A stretch of DNA of 52,970 bases from Elusimicrobiota bacterium (GTDB taxonomy: Bacteria; Elusimicrobiota; Elusimicrobia; JACQPE01): contig JACQJO010000077.1 in the NCBI GenBank assembly GCA_016205025.1, forward strand, positions 1-52,970, read 5' to 3'. The notes under the pieces were generated by a model. The model was given only the letters and a program-made list of their open reading frames with translations. It ran no database searches and had not been told where the DNA came from. Of this stretch, positions 35,046 through 44,174 are shown one piece after another. A program made the position numbers and the translations under genes. How positions within the stretch are numbered: position 1 is the stretch's first letter; each line of letters starts with the position of its first letter.

Positions 35046-35930
35046 CTAAATTTTTGTTTTCAAACCTTCCAAAATTTCTTTAGGCGCGGTCAACCGTTTT
35101 CTCAACTCCTGGGCGAACCGCCAGTTATTGGTGTGGCTTGGCGCAAAGACTAAAGCGTGAAACCGGTAAGTCCCCGGGCCCATTAAGCTTAAATCGCCCA
35201 GGAGATCGAGAATTTTGTGCCGCGCGAATTCATTGGGATACCTCAACGGTTCATCGCACTGGAATGATTGGGCTCCCACCACGATCGTGTTGGAAAGGTT
35301 TCCACCTTTGGCCAATCCCGCCTGATGCAAAGCCTCAACTTCGGATTCAAGGCAAAAGGTCCTGGCTTTGCTGATCTCCTCGGCGTAAGAATCGGATAAC
35401 TCATATTCATAATCTTGGATTCCAATGGGTGTTTTTGGAAAAGAGATGCTGACCCCCAAAGTTAATTTGGAACCGGGCAAAACTTTGTAGCTCGATAATC
35501 CCGACTTAAAAACAAAAGATTCTTTACTTTGGTATTCCAAGACAGGTTTCGGCTGACCGGAAATTTGGATAATCCCGGCTTGGCGCAGAGCTTGAACATA
35601 GGGCCAGGAGGAGCCGTCAAAGGCCGGCAGTTCGTCGGCCCCCTCCACGTCAACGGAAACATTGTCAACGCCCAAACCTCTACAGGCGCTTAAAAGATGC
35701 TCTACGGTTTTAATCTGGACTCCATTTTTGCCCAAAGTCGTGGAACGCTTGGTGTCTACGACGTTTTCGGTCAAGGCCGGAATCAAAACTTCCTTGGAAC
35801 TAAAAACGATCCCCGCGCCGGCCGGCGCGGGTTTGAGTTGGATGCTGGACTGGCCGCCGGTGTGCAATCCCGTACCGCTAATTTTAATCGGGTTTTTTAA
35901 CGTAGTTTGAAGAAGAATTTCTCGACTCAT
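35046..35930 (-). CDS. lpxC: UDP-3-O-acyl-N-acetylglucosamine deacetylase
   Basis: Zinc amidase making the committed step of lipid A synthesis. 294 residues. Zinc ligands are visible: His near 78 (KTVEHLLSA) and His/Asp near 238/242 ([11 protein letters not shown]). The catalytic base region TEN and the late His near 266 (APSHTNN, where GHSLNN is usual) are also present. It starts within an ATGA overlap with lpxD. Levels of LpxC are often set by proteolysis; no C-terminal degron can be judged here. Confidence 0.95.
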   Translation of the reverse strand: MSREILLQTTLKNPIKISGTGLHTGGQSSIQLKPAPAGAGIVFSSKEVLIPALTENVVDTKRSTTLGKNGVQIKTVEHLLSACRGLGVDNVSVDVEGADELPAFDGSSWPYVQALRQAGIIQISGQPKPVLEYQSKESFVFKSGLSSYKVLPGSKLTLGVSISFPKTPIGIQDYEYELSDSYAEEISKARTFCLESEVEALHQAGLAKGGNLSNTIVVGAQSFQCDEPLRYPNEFARHKILDLLGDLSLMGPGTYRFHALVFAPSHTNNWRFAQELRKRLTAPKEILEGLKTKI

Positions 35931-36955
35931 CGCTTTTGGCCCTTAGTAAGCTTTTTAACCGCGTCATAAATTTCAGGGAGTCTGGCCAACAACGCCTGCG
36001 TTTTTAAAACATCGCGATGATTACGGGCGGGCGTACCCCACAGGATGTCCTTGGTTTTGACATCGCCAATAACGCCAGCTTGGCCGCCCACGATGGTGCC
36101 ACTGGCAACTTCCACATGATCTTTAACAGCCGCTTGGCCCCCGAAAATAACGTCATCACCAATGACGCAAGAGCCCGCGATTCCAACCTGGGCCACGATT
36201 AAACAGCGCTTGCCGATGATCACGTTGTGGGCAATTTGAACTAAATTGTCAATTTTTGTTCCCTCGCCGATGCGGGTGACTCCAAGCGTGGCCCGGTCAA
36301 TGGTGGTGTTGGCGCCGATCTCAACGTCGTTTTCGATTTCAACCGTGCCGATTTGGGGAATTTTATAGTGGCCGTCTTGGCCGGAAGCGAATCCGTATCC
36401 ATCCGCTCCGATCACCACTCCCGGATGAATGATCACGCGATCCGCGATTTTCACCCCCTCCCGGATCACGACGCCGGGGTAAATTTGGCACCCCGAACCA
36501 ATAACGGCGTCGCGTCCTATGTAGCAGTGAGGGTGAATAATCGTGCCTTCCGAAACCACAGCCCGGTCTTCCACGATCGTTAAAGCGCCGATCGAAACGT
36601 TTTTGCCCAAACGAGCGCTGCGCGAAACGTGGGCCGCCGGATCGATCCCCCAGGGAAGATCGCGGTTCGCGCGGTCCCATAAGCCCAAAATTTTGGCCCA
36701 AGCGTGCTGGGGTTGTTTGGCAAAGATTTTATGGCCTTGATAAAGCCGGCTTTCCTCGCGCAGGTCATGCGCGATCAACACGCAGCCCGCTCGCGTGGCT
36801 TTCAGGTCTTGGAGATATTTAGTGTTTAGAAAAAAAGAAATATTTTGGGGACCGGCTTCGCGCAAAGTCGCGGGTGTTTCGATGGAATAGTCGGGGTCCC
36901 CTTCCAGTTCGATGGCCTGCGTGGTTTCCAGGAGTTGGGAAAGCTTAAAGCTCAA
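35927..36955 (-). CDS. lpxD: UDP-3-O-acylglucosamine N-acyltransferase
   Basis: Third lipid A step, adding the amide-linked 3-hydroxyacyl chain. The 342-residue protein has the small N-terminal uridine-binding domain (about 1-100), then many hexapeptide repeats. The catalytic His is near 243 in [11 protein letters not shown], and DGYGF, which contacts the acyl groups, is near 185. It lies 22 bases after the ompH-like gene and overlaps lpxC. Confidence 0.96.
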   Translation of the reverse strand: MSFKLSQLLETTQAIELEGDPDYSIETPATLREAGPQNISFFLNTKYLQDLKATRAGCVLIAHDLREESRLYQGHKIFAKQPQHAWAKILGLWDRANRDLPWGIDPAAHVSRSARLGKNVSIGALTIVEDRAVVSEGTIIHPHCYIGRDAVIGSGCQIYPGVVIREGVKIADRVIIHPGVVIGADGYGFASGQDGHYKIPQIGTVEIENDVEIGANTTIDRATLGVTRIGEGTKIDNLVQIAHNVIIGKRCLIVAQVGIAGSCVIGDDVIFGGQAAVKDHVEVASGTIVGGQAGVIGDVKTKDILWGTPARNHRDVLKTQALLARLPEIYDAVKKLTKGQKR

Positions 36956-36977
36956 CTTTTCTTATGTGATTGGGCCG

Positions 36978-37790
36978 CTATTCCTCGTCGATGAGGGTAT
37001 TTTTAAGCCTTTTAAGAAGCTCATCCGTCAAATCAAGCCTTGACGACCCCCAAAGAATAGCATTTTTATCCACAATCATGTCGACGCTCTTCTCTCGGGC
37101 CAACTCGCGCAAAGATAGATAGATTTTAGCCAAGAGCGTTTTTGTTTTAGCCTCTTCCAAGTCCTCGAGATTTTTTTCGGCGTCGCGCTCCAATATCTTA
37201 AGTTCAGCTTTTTTAGTGTTCAGCTGGGCTTCTTTTTGGGCCAAAGGACTGGTCGTCTCTTGCGCGGGAACTGCCGCTGTTGGGGGTTCGGCCGGTGTAA
37301 GCGCGGCCTGCGGTTCACCGGAGGCCGCGGCCGGGGTGCCTTCGGCGTCAAAACCGGGCAGAGCAAGAATATCTGTTGTGGCGGCGGTCAAAGGAGCGGC
37401 GCTTTGAGCGGGTTCCGGCGCTGCGACCGCAACGGGCGGCGCGGTTGGCAGCGCCTCGGAGGGCGCCCCAACCTTGAGTTTGGCGATTTCCTCTGTTAAC
37501 CGGAAAATTTCAGCTCGTTTCGCCGCTATTTCATTTTCCTTCAAGAGAACTAATTTTTCAAGGTCTTCGCGCGCCTTTTTAGTGGCCGGATAGACGCGAA
37601 AAATCCGCTCAATGTCTATTGTGGCGATAATGGCGCCCCGTTTCGGCGCCACCTGGACTTTGGAAACGGAAACAGCATAAAGGGGAGAGGTGAGAAAGGT
37701 GAGAAAGGTGAGAAAGGTGAGAAAGGGAAAGGAAGTTTTTTCATTTGCCAAAACCTTTTTTGCCTTTGTCACTTTTTTCACCTTCCCCAT
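36978..37790 (-). CDS. OmpH/Skp-family periplasmic chaperone with an atypical N-terminus
   Basis: 270 residues. The region ATIDIERIFRVYPATKKAREDLE (from about 60) and two long coiled-coil blocks (about 75-125 and 205-250) match Skp/OmpH, which holds unfolded outer-membrane proteins for BamA. An Ala/Pro/Glu-rich linker (about 125-195) interrupts the coiled coil, longer than usual. The N-terminal signal is odd: its hydrophobic core is FLT repeated four times, encoded by a 9-bp tandem repeat, followed by a plausible cleavage region SPLYAVS. The start is the ATG sharing one base with the bamA stop (TAATG). The gene order bamA-ompH-lpxD is conserved. Confidence 0.82.
   Translation of the reverse strand: MGKVKKVTKAKKVLANEKTSFPFLTFLTFLTFLTSPLYAVSVSKVQVAPKRGAIIATIDIERIFRVYPATKKAREDLEKLVLLKENEIAAKRAEIFRLTEEIAKLKVGAPSEALPTAPPVAVAAPEPAQSAAPLTAATTDILALPGFDAEGTPAAASGEPQAALTPAEPPTAAVPAQETTSPLAQKEAQLNTKKAELKILERDAEKNLEDLEEAKTKTLLAKIYLSLRELAREKSVDMIVDKNAILWGSSRLDLTDELLKRLKNTLIDEE
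37689..37724. repeat. nonanucleotide tandem repeat (GGTGAGAAA)4 encoding the signal-peptide core of the OmpH-like protein
   Basis: Four exact copies of GGTGAGAAA on the plus strand, read as TTTCTCACC and encoding Phe-Leu-Thr four times. Unit change is in frame, so copy number would alter the length of the hydrophobic signal core without destroying the gene. Confidence 0.97.
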
Positions 37791-40339
37791 TATATCCCCG
37801 CTTGGCCGATGTCGCCAATGGTAAAGTAAAATTGGCTGATCGCCTCTCCCGGACGGTGGTGCAGGCCCCAGCCCCAATCCAGACGCACTGGGAATGCCGG
37901 GGTTTTAAGCCTAATGCCAAATCCGACGCCGGCTTTGACCTTGTTTAAACCCCTGCCGAAATTTAAATTGATATCTTGGGCTCCTCGCCAAGCGCCGCCG
38001 ATGTCCGAAAAAAGCGCGAACTGAATAATAGTAAAGCGCCCCTCCATAACCAGGGGGATTTTATACTCCAAATTGGCCACCCCAAAAACGTTGCCTCCCT
38101 CGATAGGGCCGATCTGGCCGGTGTAGGTGTAGCCCCGGACCGTTTCGGCGCCTCCCACATAAAATTTATCCGAAACCGGCACCGGCTTAAACCGCGAATA
38201 TTCCTGCAAAAAACCCCAGCGCAAGCCGCCGTAAAGAACAAAGAGATGGCGTCCCAGGGTCAAGGTCGGCACGCTGGCGGAGTGAGAGAAGGTCGGCTTA
38301 ACGAAATGAACGTTGCCGCCCACGGGACCGCCGGCGAATTCCACCGAAGCCACATGCGACATTCCTCTTTTGGGATCCCACTTAAAGTCGCGCGTATCGT
38401 AACCCAGCCGCAGGGTAACAGCGGAGCGGGTCGTCGTCGTTTCCGGGATTTGCGCTCGAAACACATCTAGGACGTCATAAATTTTGTCCCTCTGCAAAGA
38501 GTACCCAATGCCGACGGTCCATATATCATCCTTAAAACGCGGGCCAAAGAATATGCTGCCGCCCTTGGAGCGGCGCTTAAAACCGGTGGTTTCGCTCGCG
38601 AACTGCAGTGAACGGTTAGTGTTAAACAAGCTTAACGACGTGGACATTCTTCTGCCCATTGTCCAGGGCGTGGTCCAGGTGATGTCATAACTTTGGCGTC
38701 GTTTTCCGAATTCGGTGGATAGATTGATCCTTTGAGCCCGGCCCAAAATATTCATATGAGAAAGCGAAATCGTTCCCACCATGCCGTCAATGGAAGAAAA
38801 ACCGGCTCCGGCGGTCAGCATGCCCGGACGTCCTTCCTTCACGTCAAAAACCAAATCAACGTAATCGGGGTTTGGGGTGGGATCGTAATCCGGACGCACG
38901 TCGTCAATAAATCCAAGGTTAATGATTTTTTCCACGGAGCGGTTTAGTCTCTTTGAGCTAAACAGGTCTCCTTCTTTAAACAAAACCTCTCTGCGAATAA
39001 CGTACTCTTTGGTTTTGTTCAAACCCTCGATATAGACGTTCGCCACGTAAACCAACTGGCGTTCGTCAATTTGGAAAAGGAGCTCCACGCCGTCAGGTTC
39101 GTCGCGCCATATTTTCTCGATGGCTAAGCCGGCAAAAAGACGGCCGTTTTCATGATATTTATTTAAAATCGCGGCCTCCGCTTCTTTCAGGCGCGATTCC
39201 TTTAAAACTTTGTCCACCGGCAAATTCGCCAGTTTTCTCAAATCCTTGTCGCTGATGTTGTCGTTGCCGGCAAAGCGGTAATTAAGCAGAAAATGCCGCC
39301 TTCCCTCCTCGGCTTGATAGACGACGCCGAGCGGCAGGTCATCGAGGTTGCGGCGATTCCGATTTCGCCAGGCATTGAACTCATCCTCGGTCAAAACGCG
39401 CGTGCTCATGCTGACTTTGAAATCAAGCCAGCCGCTCTCCTTATATAGGGAGTTCAGTTTTTCGAGGCCCTTGACGGCCTTCTTGCTGTCAAGATGCTTG
39501 TTTTCCCGGATTTTGATCGCTTTTTTGACTTTCTTTTCCGGATAATTTTCAAATCCCGATAGATCAATTTTTGCCACCCTGACTTTTCTTCCCTCGTTGA
39601 TCTTCAGGGTCAACTCAATCCTGTTCGCTTCTTCATCGAGCTTTTTTTCAACCTCGACGGAGGTTTCCCAAACGCTTTTTTCCTGATACTTGGCCTTGAT
39701 TCTCGCAATTCCCTCGGCCAGGCGGAATTCGTCAAAAAAAGAGCCCTCGCTCATTTCCACGCGCCAGTCCTTATTTTTAAATTCCGGAAATTCCGATTTC
39801 TGCATATCCTCATGCCCCGGCTCCTGCGAGGGAGCGAGGGCTTCCTTAACGGTGCCCTTGGAGACTTTTTTAGCCCCCTGAATATGGATTTTTTTAATTT
39901 TCGGTTTTTCAACCAAATCAAAAATTACTCTCAAATAGGCGCGGTTTTCTACCGCCACCGTGGATACCGTAACGTCCGCCGAAGCAAAGGGCCCCAAAGA
40001 CATCAGTCTTTTGATGTCAGACTTGGCCTGGATTCCATCAAAAACTTCCCCCTTCCTGGTTTTGATTTGAGATCGAATCAGAGATTCTTTGATATTGCGA
40101 TAGCCGGTCAAGCGGACATCCTCGATGATCAGCGTTTCAAAATCCAACGCCGACGGGGGTTGAACGCCGGCGGACGCGCTAGTTTTCTGAAAAATTGAGG
40201 GTTGAGCGGACAAGGGCTCTTGCCCTGCGGCGGGCTGCGAGGACGCCTCAAGACCGGACGCCTGGGGGGTTCTTAGGTCCAAATCCTGGCTAAAAAGAGC
40301 GACGTCCAAAACAGATAAAATGATTAATAATCGAAGCAC
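37790..40339 (-). CDS. bamA: outer-membrane protein assembly factor BamA
   Basis: 849-residue Omp85 protein inserting beta barrels into the outer membrane. A signal peptide (LLIILSVLDVALFS) precedes a Pro/Ala/Ser-rich linker, five POTRA domains (about 70-480; the first reads LIIEDVRLTGYRNIKESLI) and a 16-strand barrel with the loop-6 motif VRGY at about 734-737. It is followed by ompH (TAATG coupling). The 56-base gap to clpC shows no obvious terminator or promoter, so bamA may be read from the clpC transcript. Confidence 0.96.
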   Translation of the reverse strand: MLRLLIILSVLDVALFSQDLDLRTPQASGLEASSQPAAGQEPLSAQPSIFQKTSASAGVQPPSALDFETLIIEDVRLTGYRNIKESLIRSQIKTRKGEVFDGIQAKSDIKRLMSLGPFASADVTVSTVAVENRAYLRVIFDLVEKPKIKKIHIQGAKKVSKGTVKEALAPSQEPGHEDMQKSEFPEFKNKDWRVEMSEGSFFDEFRLAEGIARIKAKYQEKSVWETSVEVEKKLDEEANRIELTLKINEGRKVRVAKIDLSGFENYPEKKVKKAIKIRENKHLDSKKAVKGLEKLNSLYKESGWLDFKVSMSTRVLTEDEFNAWRNRNRRNLDDLPLGVVYQAEEGRRHFLLNYRFAGNDNISDKDLRKLANLPVDKVLKESRLKEAEAAILNKYHENGRLFAGLAIEKIWRDEPDGVELLFQIDERQLVYVANVYIEGLNKTKEYVIRREVLFKEGDLFSSKRLNRSVEKIINLGFIDDVRPDYDPTPNPDYVDLVFDVKEGRPGMLTAGAGFSSIDGMVGTISLSHMNILGRAQRINLSTEFGKRRQSYDITWTTPWTMGRRMSTSLSLFNTNRSLQFASETTGFKRRSKGGSIFFGPRFKDDIWTVGIGYSLQRDKIYDVLDVFRAQIPETTTTRSAVTLRLGYDTRDFKWDPKRGMSHVASVEFAGGPVGGNVHFVKPTFSHSASVPTLTLGRHLFVLYGGLRWGFLQEYSRFKPVPVSDKFYVGGAETVRGYTYTGQIGPIEGGNVFGVANLEYKIPLVMEGRFTIIQFALFSDIGGAWRGAQDINLNFGRGLNKVKAGVGFGIRLKTPAFPVRLDWGWGLHHRPGEAISQFYFTIGDIGQAGI

Positions 40340-40395
40340 AGGGAGTTATTTTGGCATTTCTGCCGCACGCGAGGAAACCGAATCAGTCGACGCGG

Positions 40396-42897
40396 CTAGC
40401 CCGTTTTCACGCGGGACGGAAACCGTTGATTTGAGAATATCAGTTTTTTATTGGTTTCCTCGAGATCAACGTAGACCGTTGAAGATTTTGGAATTTTTTT
40501 AGCCAAAATTTCTTCGGCCAGCGGGTCTTCCAGGTATTTTTGGATGGTTCGCTGAAGCGGGCGGGCGCCGTAATTGGGATCAAAGCCCATTTCGGCCAAA
40601 AATTCTTTGGCTTGCGGCGTCAGATCAACGATGATACCCCGGTCTTTGAGTTTTTTGCCCACTTTAACCAGCATTAAATCAAGAATCTTGCGCGTGTGTT
40701 CGGTCGACAGCGGATGGAAAACGATGATTTCGTCGATCCTATTTAAAAATTCAGGATTAAATACTCTTTTTAACTCCTCGGTCACGGTGTCTTTCATCTT
40801 GTTGTAGTCGCGCAGCTGTTCCTCGTCTTCCTTGGGAACAAAGCCGATGGCCTTGCCTTTGGAAATGAGCCTGGCCCCGACATTGGAAGTCATGATAACC
40901 ACCGTATTTTTGAAGCTGACCTTATGCCCCAAGGAGTCGGTCAAGGTGCCTTCGTCTAAAATCTGCAAAAGAATATTAAAAACATCGGGATGAGCCTTCT
41001 CGATTTCATCGAGCAAAACCACCGAATAGGGCTTACGGCGGACCGCCTCGGTCAATTGTCCGCCCTCTTCGTAACCCACGTATCCGGGAGGCGCTCCGAT
41101 CAAGCGCGAAACATTAAATTTCTCCATGTATTCCGACATGTCGATTCGCAGCATATTTTCTTCATTGGAGAAAAGAAATTCGGCCAGAGCGCGCGCCAAC
41201 TCGGTTTTGCCCACGCCTGTCGGCCCTAAAAATATAAAAGACCCGATCGGTTTTTTGGGGTCTTTAAGACCGGTGCGGCTGCGCCGGATGGCTTGGGAAA
41301 TCACCTTGATCGCCTCATCCTGGCCGACGATTCTTTTGTGCAGCTCTTCATCCATGTGGATCAATTTTTCCTGCTCGGATTCCGTCAAACGGGTTACCGG
41401 GATTCCAGTCCACTTGGAAACCACGTTGGCGATGTCTTCCTCCGTAATGGCGGTCACCTCGCCCTCGCGGCTTTGTTTCCATTTTTTCTTCATGTCTTCT
41501 ATGGTTTTTCTCATCTCGCGCTCTTTATCCCGGAGCTTGGCCGCCTTTTCATAATCCTGATGGGAAATGGATTGGTTCTTGGATTCCATTACGGTGGTCA
41601 GCTCCCCCTCTTTTTCTTTTATAGAGGGAGGAAGCTGGGAAGCCCCCAATCTGGCTCTCGAACCTGCTTCATCCAAGAGATCGATCGCTTTATCGGGAAG
41701 ATACCGGTCGGTGATGTAGCGATCTGAAAGAATAACGGCCTGCCGGATCGCCTCTTCGTCGTATTTCACTTTATGATGCTGCTCATAACGGTCTTTAATG
41801 CCCATTAAAATCTGTATCGCTTCGTCAATGGAAGGCGGGTCAACGGTTACGGGCTGAAACCTTCTTTCGAGCGCCGCGTCATGCTCGATATATCTGCGAT
41901 ATTCGTCAATAGTCGTGGCGCCGATGCATTGAAGCTCGCCGCGAGCCAAAGGCGGCTTTAAGATGTTAGCCGCGTCGATGGCGCCCTCGGCCGCGCCCGC
42001 GCCGATGACGGTATGCAACTCGTCCACAAAAAGAATGATCTGGTTTTTCGTGCGGCGGATTTCATCAATGATATTTTTCAACCTCTGCTCGAATTCGCCG
42101 CGGTACTTCGTGCCGGCCACGACCGCCGCCAGGTCTAAGGTCACGACTCTTCTGTTGGCCAGCATTTCGGGAGCGTCGCCGCTGACCACTTTTTGCGCCA
42201 AGCCTTCCACGATAGCGGTTTTGCCCACGCCCGGCTCGCCGATTAAAACGGGATTATTTTTTGTTCTTCGGGAAAGGATCTGGACGACCCTTTCGATCTC
42301 ATCGGAGCGGCCGATGACCGGATCAAGCTTTTGGTCCCTGGCTAACTGGGTTAAATCGCGGCCAAATTCATCAAGGGTCGGGGTTTTAGAGCGAGATCTT
42401 GACGCCGGCGCGGAATGGGCCGGCGGCGGCGCGGCGCCCTCCTTGCCTTCGGAAGCGCCCAGAAGATTTAAAACTTCTTCCCGCACCACCTCCAGGCGTA
42501 CGCCGAGATTCTCCAAAACCCTAGCCGCCACGCCTTCTTCTTCCCGGATTAATCCCAAAAGAACATGCTCCGTTCCGACATAGGTGTGGCCCATTTTTTG
42601 AGCTTCCTCCACGGCCAACTCCAAAACTTTTTTGGCCCTGGGGGTAAAAGGGATTTCGCCCAACTGCATGATGTTGTCGCCGGTGCCGACGATTTTTTCG
42701 ATTTCGGCTCGAACGCGCCGCAAATCAACGCCCAGATTGGCCAAAACCTGGGCCGCGACGCCTTCATTTAACGCCACCAGCCCCAAAAGAATATGCTCGG
42801 TTCCCACGTAATCGTGGTTTAAACGCTTGGCTTCCTCTTGGGCTATTAAAATGGCCCTCTGGGCCCTCTCGGAAAATCGGTTATAAAACATCGCCAT
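40396..42897 (-). CDS. clpC: ClpC-type AAA+ unfoldase
   Basis: 833-residue Hsp100 ATPase that feeds substrates to ClpP and, with McsB, degrades arginine-phosphorylated proteins. Two N-terminal Clp repeats (about 5-75 and 80-150), AAA domain 1 with GEPGVGKT at about 220-227, a middle coiled coil with a UVR-like segment (about 445-475), and AAA domain 2 with GPTGVGKT at about 558-565 are in order. AGAGGA lies eight bases before the ATG. It is preceded by its own probable promoter although mcsA-mcsB are just upstream in the same direction. No clpP lies nearby. Confidence 0.96.
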   Translation of the reverse strand: MAMFYNRFSERAQRAILIAQEEAKRLNHDYVGTEHILLGLVALNEGVAAQVLANLGVDLRRVRAEIEKIVGTGDNIMQLGEIPFTPRAKKVLELAVEEAQKMGHTYVGTEHVLLGLIREEEGVAARVLENLGVRLEVVREEVLNLLGASEGKEGAAPPPAHSAPASRSRSKTPTLDEFGRDLTQLARDQKLDPVIGRSDEIERVVQILSRRTKNNPVLIGEPGVGKTAIVEGLAQKVVSGDAPEMLANRRVVTLDLAAVVAGTKYRGEFEQRLKNIIDEIRRTKNQIILFVDELHTVIGAGAAEGAIDAANILKPPLARGELQCIGATTIDEYRRYIEHDAALERRFQPVTVDPPSIDEAIQILMGIKDRYEQHHKVKYDEEAIRQAVILSDRYITDRYLPDKAIDLLDEAGSRARLGASQLPPSIKEKEGELTTVMESKNQSISHQDYEKAAKLRDKEREMRKTIEDMKKKWKQSREGEVTAITEEDIANVVSKWTGIPVTRLTESEQEKLIHMDEELHKRIVGQDEAIKVISQAIRRSRTGLKDPKKPIGSFIFLGPTGVGKTELARALAEFLFSNEENMLRIDMSEYMEKFNVSRLIGAPPGYVGYEEGGQLTEAVRRKPYSVVLLDEIEKAHPDVFNILLQILDEGTLTDSLGHKVSFKNTVVIMTSNVGARLISKGKAIGFVPKEDEEQLRDYNKMKDTVTEELKRVFNPEFLNRIDEIIVFHPLSTEHTRKILDLMLVKVGKKLKDRGIIVDLTPQAKEFLAEMGFDPNYGARPLQRTIQKYLEDPLAEEILAKKIPKSSTVYVDLEETNKKLIFSNQRFPSRVKTG

Positions 42898-42917
42898 ATT
42901 TTAATTCCTCTGATTTT

Positions 42918-42954
42918 ATTGTACCAGAAAGAAACTTTTCTCGCTATACGCGAG
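42918..42954 (-). promoter_or_regulatory. extended -10 clpC promoter with a CTCGC-N5-GCGAG inverted repeat
   Basis: On the minus strand TGGTACAAT (TACAAT at 42918-42923, TGG at 42924-42926) is an extended -10 element, with the predicted start near 42911 and the clpC ribosome binding site just after. No -35 hexamer is seen. The inverted repeat CTCGC-TATAC-GCGAG (42940-42954), centred near -36, occupies that position and could be an operator of a stress repressor. It matches neither the CIRCE nor the CtsR consensus. Confidence 0.5.
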
Positions 42955-42988
42955 TTTACCTGGACTTTAGGCAAAAATGCCTCTTCTT

Positions 42989-43074
42989 CGTCATACCGGC
43001 CCCGTATCCAGGTACTGGGCAGGCTCCAGCCGGTATCCAGAACAGACTGGACCCCGGCCTTCGCCGGGGTGACG
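42989..43074. repeat. dispersed inverted-repeat element between mcsB and clpC
   Basis: An 86-base element whose ends are imperfect inverted repeats (CGTCATACCGGC against CGTCACCCCGGC) and whose interior contains the hairpin ACCCCGGC-CTTC-GCCGGGGT (43051-43070) and two GTATCCAG boxes. The sequence type, ending in GTCAT/ATGAC and containing TATCCAG, is a widespread intergenic repeat of Gram-negative bacteria. Right beside it GACGGGTC (43071-43078) and GACCCGTC (43094-43101, over the mcsB stop) can pair. It interrupts the mcs-clpC operon. Confidence 0.7.
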
Positions 43075-43099
43075 GGTCAGGAAAAATTTGCTCGACCCG

Positions 43100-44158
43100 T
43101 CAATTTTTTAACGCCTGACGGACCAGGGTCGCCCTGAATTCATCGCGCTCGGCGGGATTTAAGGTTCGCCCCGCCTGCATTTGTATATGGGCCGGCTGGG
43201 TCATGATAATAAGGCGGTTGACGTCTTCCAGAGAAACGCGGCCCGTCAAAATTTTGGCGGTCAGCCCCAATCGCAGGAGAGAAAGATACCGCATCGTCTC
43301 GGCGTAAGAAATGAAACGGCATTGGCCCAACGCCCCGTAAGTTCTCCAAATTTTATCCACAATTTTTGCCCCTTCGGAGCCCTTAAACATCTTGGACCTG
43401 ACTTCGGATTCATGCTTAAAAAGACTCTTTAAGATATTGCTGATTGTCGCAACGAATTCGGCTTCACTTTTGCCGATCGTCGTGGCGTTTGAAATTTGAA
43501 ACAAATCCCCATAAACGTTCGACCCTTCACCGTAGAAGCCGCGCACCGCGAGCCCCGCCCGGGACAACTCCTGGAAAACCGGCCCGATAGCTTGGGTTTG
43601 CGCCAAAGCCGGAAGATGAACGAGGCAACTGGCCCGAAGCCCTGTGCCGATATTGGTCGGACAACTGGTTAAAAATCCGAACTCTTCGTGATAAGCATAA
43701 GGGAGCAGACGGCTTAAATTTTGATCCAAGACCAGCGCCGCGTCCAAAGCCCTGAAGAGTTCCAAGCCAGGATAGATCGCCTGGAGCCTGACGTGGTCTT
43801 CTTCGTTGACCATCAAACTGGCCAGCTCTTTATCTCCAACAACTACCGCGCGATTTTGGGTTTTTTGCGTTAAATCCGCGCTGATTAAGTGGCGTTCCAC
43901 CAAAAAAGCAAGGTCAACGTCGTCAAGATCGCTAAGTTTAAGATAAGCGGCTCTGCCCATCTCTCTTGTCTTTCTCAAAGCTTCGAATGTTTGGCCCAGG
44001 ACTAAGGATAATTCTTTGCCGCCGGCCGCATGCGGATAGCGGTGTCCGGTTAAATTTCTGGCCAGCCGCACGCGCGAGGACAGCGCGTAATCCGAAAATT
44101 CTCCTTGCGTGGTCAGCCAGCCGGCCGGATTTTTAAGCAGATTGATGAGTTGAAACAT
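43100..44158 (-). CDS. mcsB: protein-arginine kinase McsB
   Basis: 352-residue phosphagen-kinase-fold enzyme that phosphorylates arginine side chains and marks proteins for ClpC. SSRVRLARN (about 27-35) contacts ATP phosphates, NEEDHVR (about 118-124) holds the catalytic Glu, and TSCPTNIGTGLRAS (about 164-177) is the strongly conserved Cys loop. It follows the McsA activator gene by 16 bases. Creatine- and arginine-kinase homologues are larger and bear a separate N-domain, so the bacterial McsB assignment is firm. Confidence 0.95.
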   Translation of the reverse strand: MFQLINLLKNPAGWLTTQGEFSDYALSSRVRLARNLTGHRYPHAAGGKELSLVLGQTFEALRKTREMGRAAYLKLSDLDDVDLAFLVERHLISADLTQKTQNRAVVVGDKELASLMVNEEDHVRLQAIYPGLELFRALDAALVLDQNLSRLLPYAYHEEFGFLTSCPTNIGTGLRASCLVHLPALAQTQAIGPVFQELSRAGLAVRGFYGEGSNVYGDLFQISNATTIGKSEAEFVATISNILKSLFKHESEVRSKMFKGSEGAKIVDKIWRTYGALGQCRFISYAETMRYLSLLRLGLTAKILTGRVSLEDVNRLIIMTQPAHIQMQAGRTLNPAERDEFRATLVRQALKN

Positions 44159-44174
44159 AAGCCATCCCGGGGCC

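Noticed and set aside
37790..37877. N-terminal extension of the OmpH-like gene to 37877
   Set aside because: The extra 29 codons lie inside bamA; the ATG at 37790 overlaps the bamA stop and gives a signal peptide.
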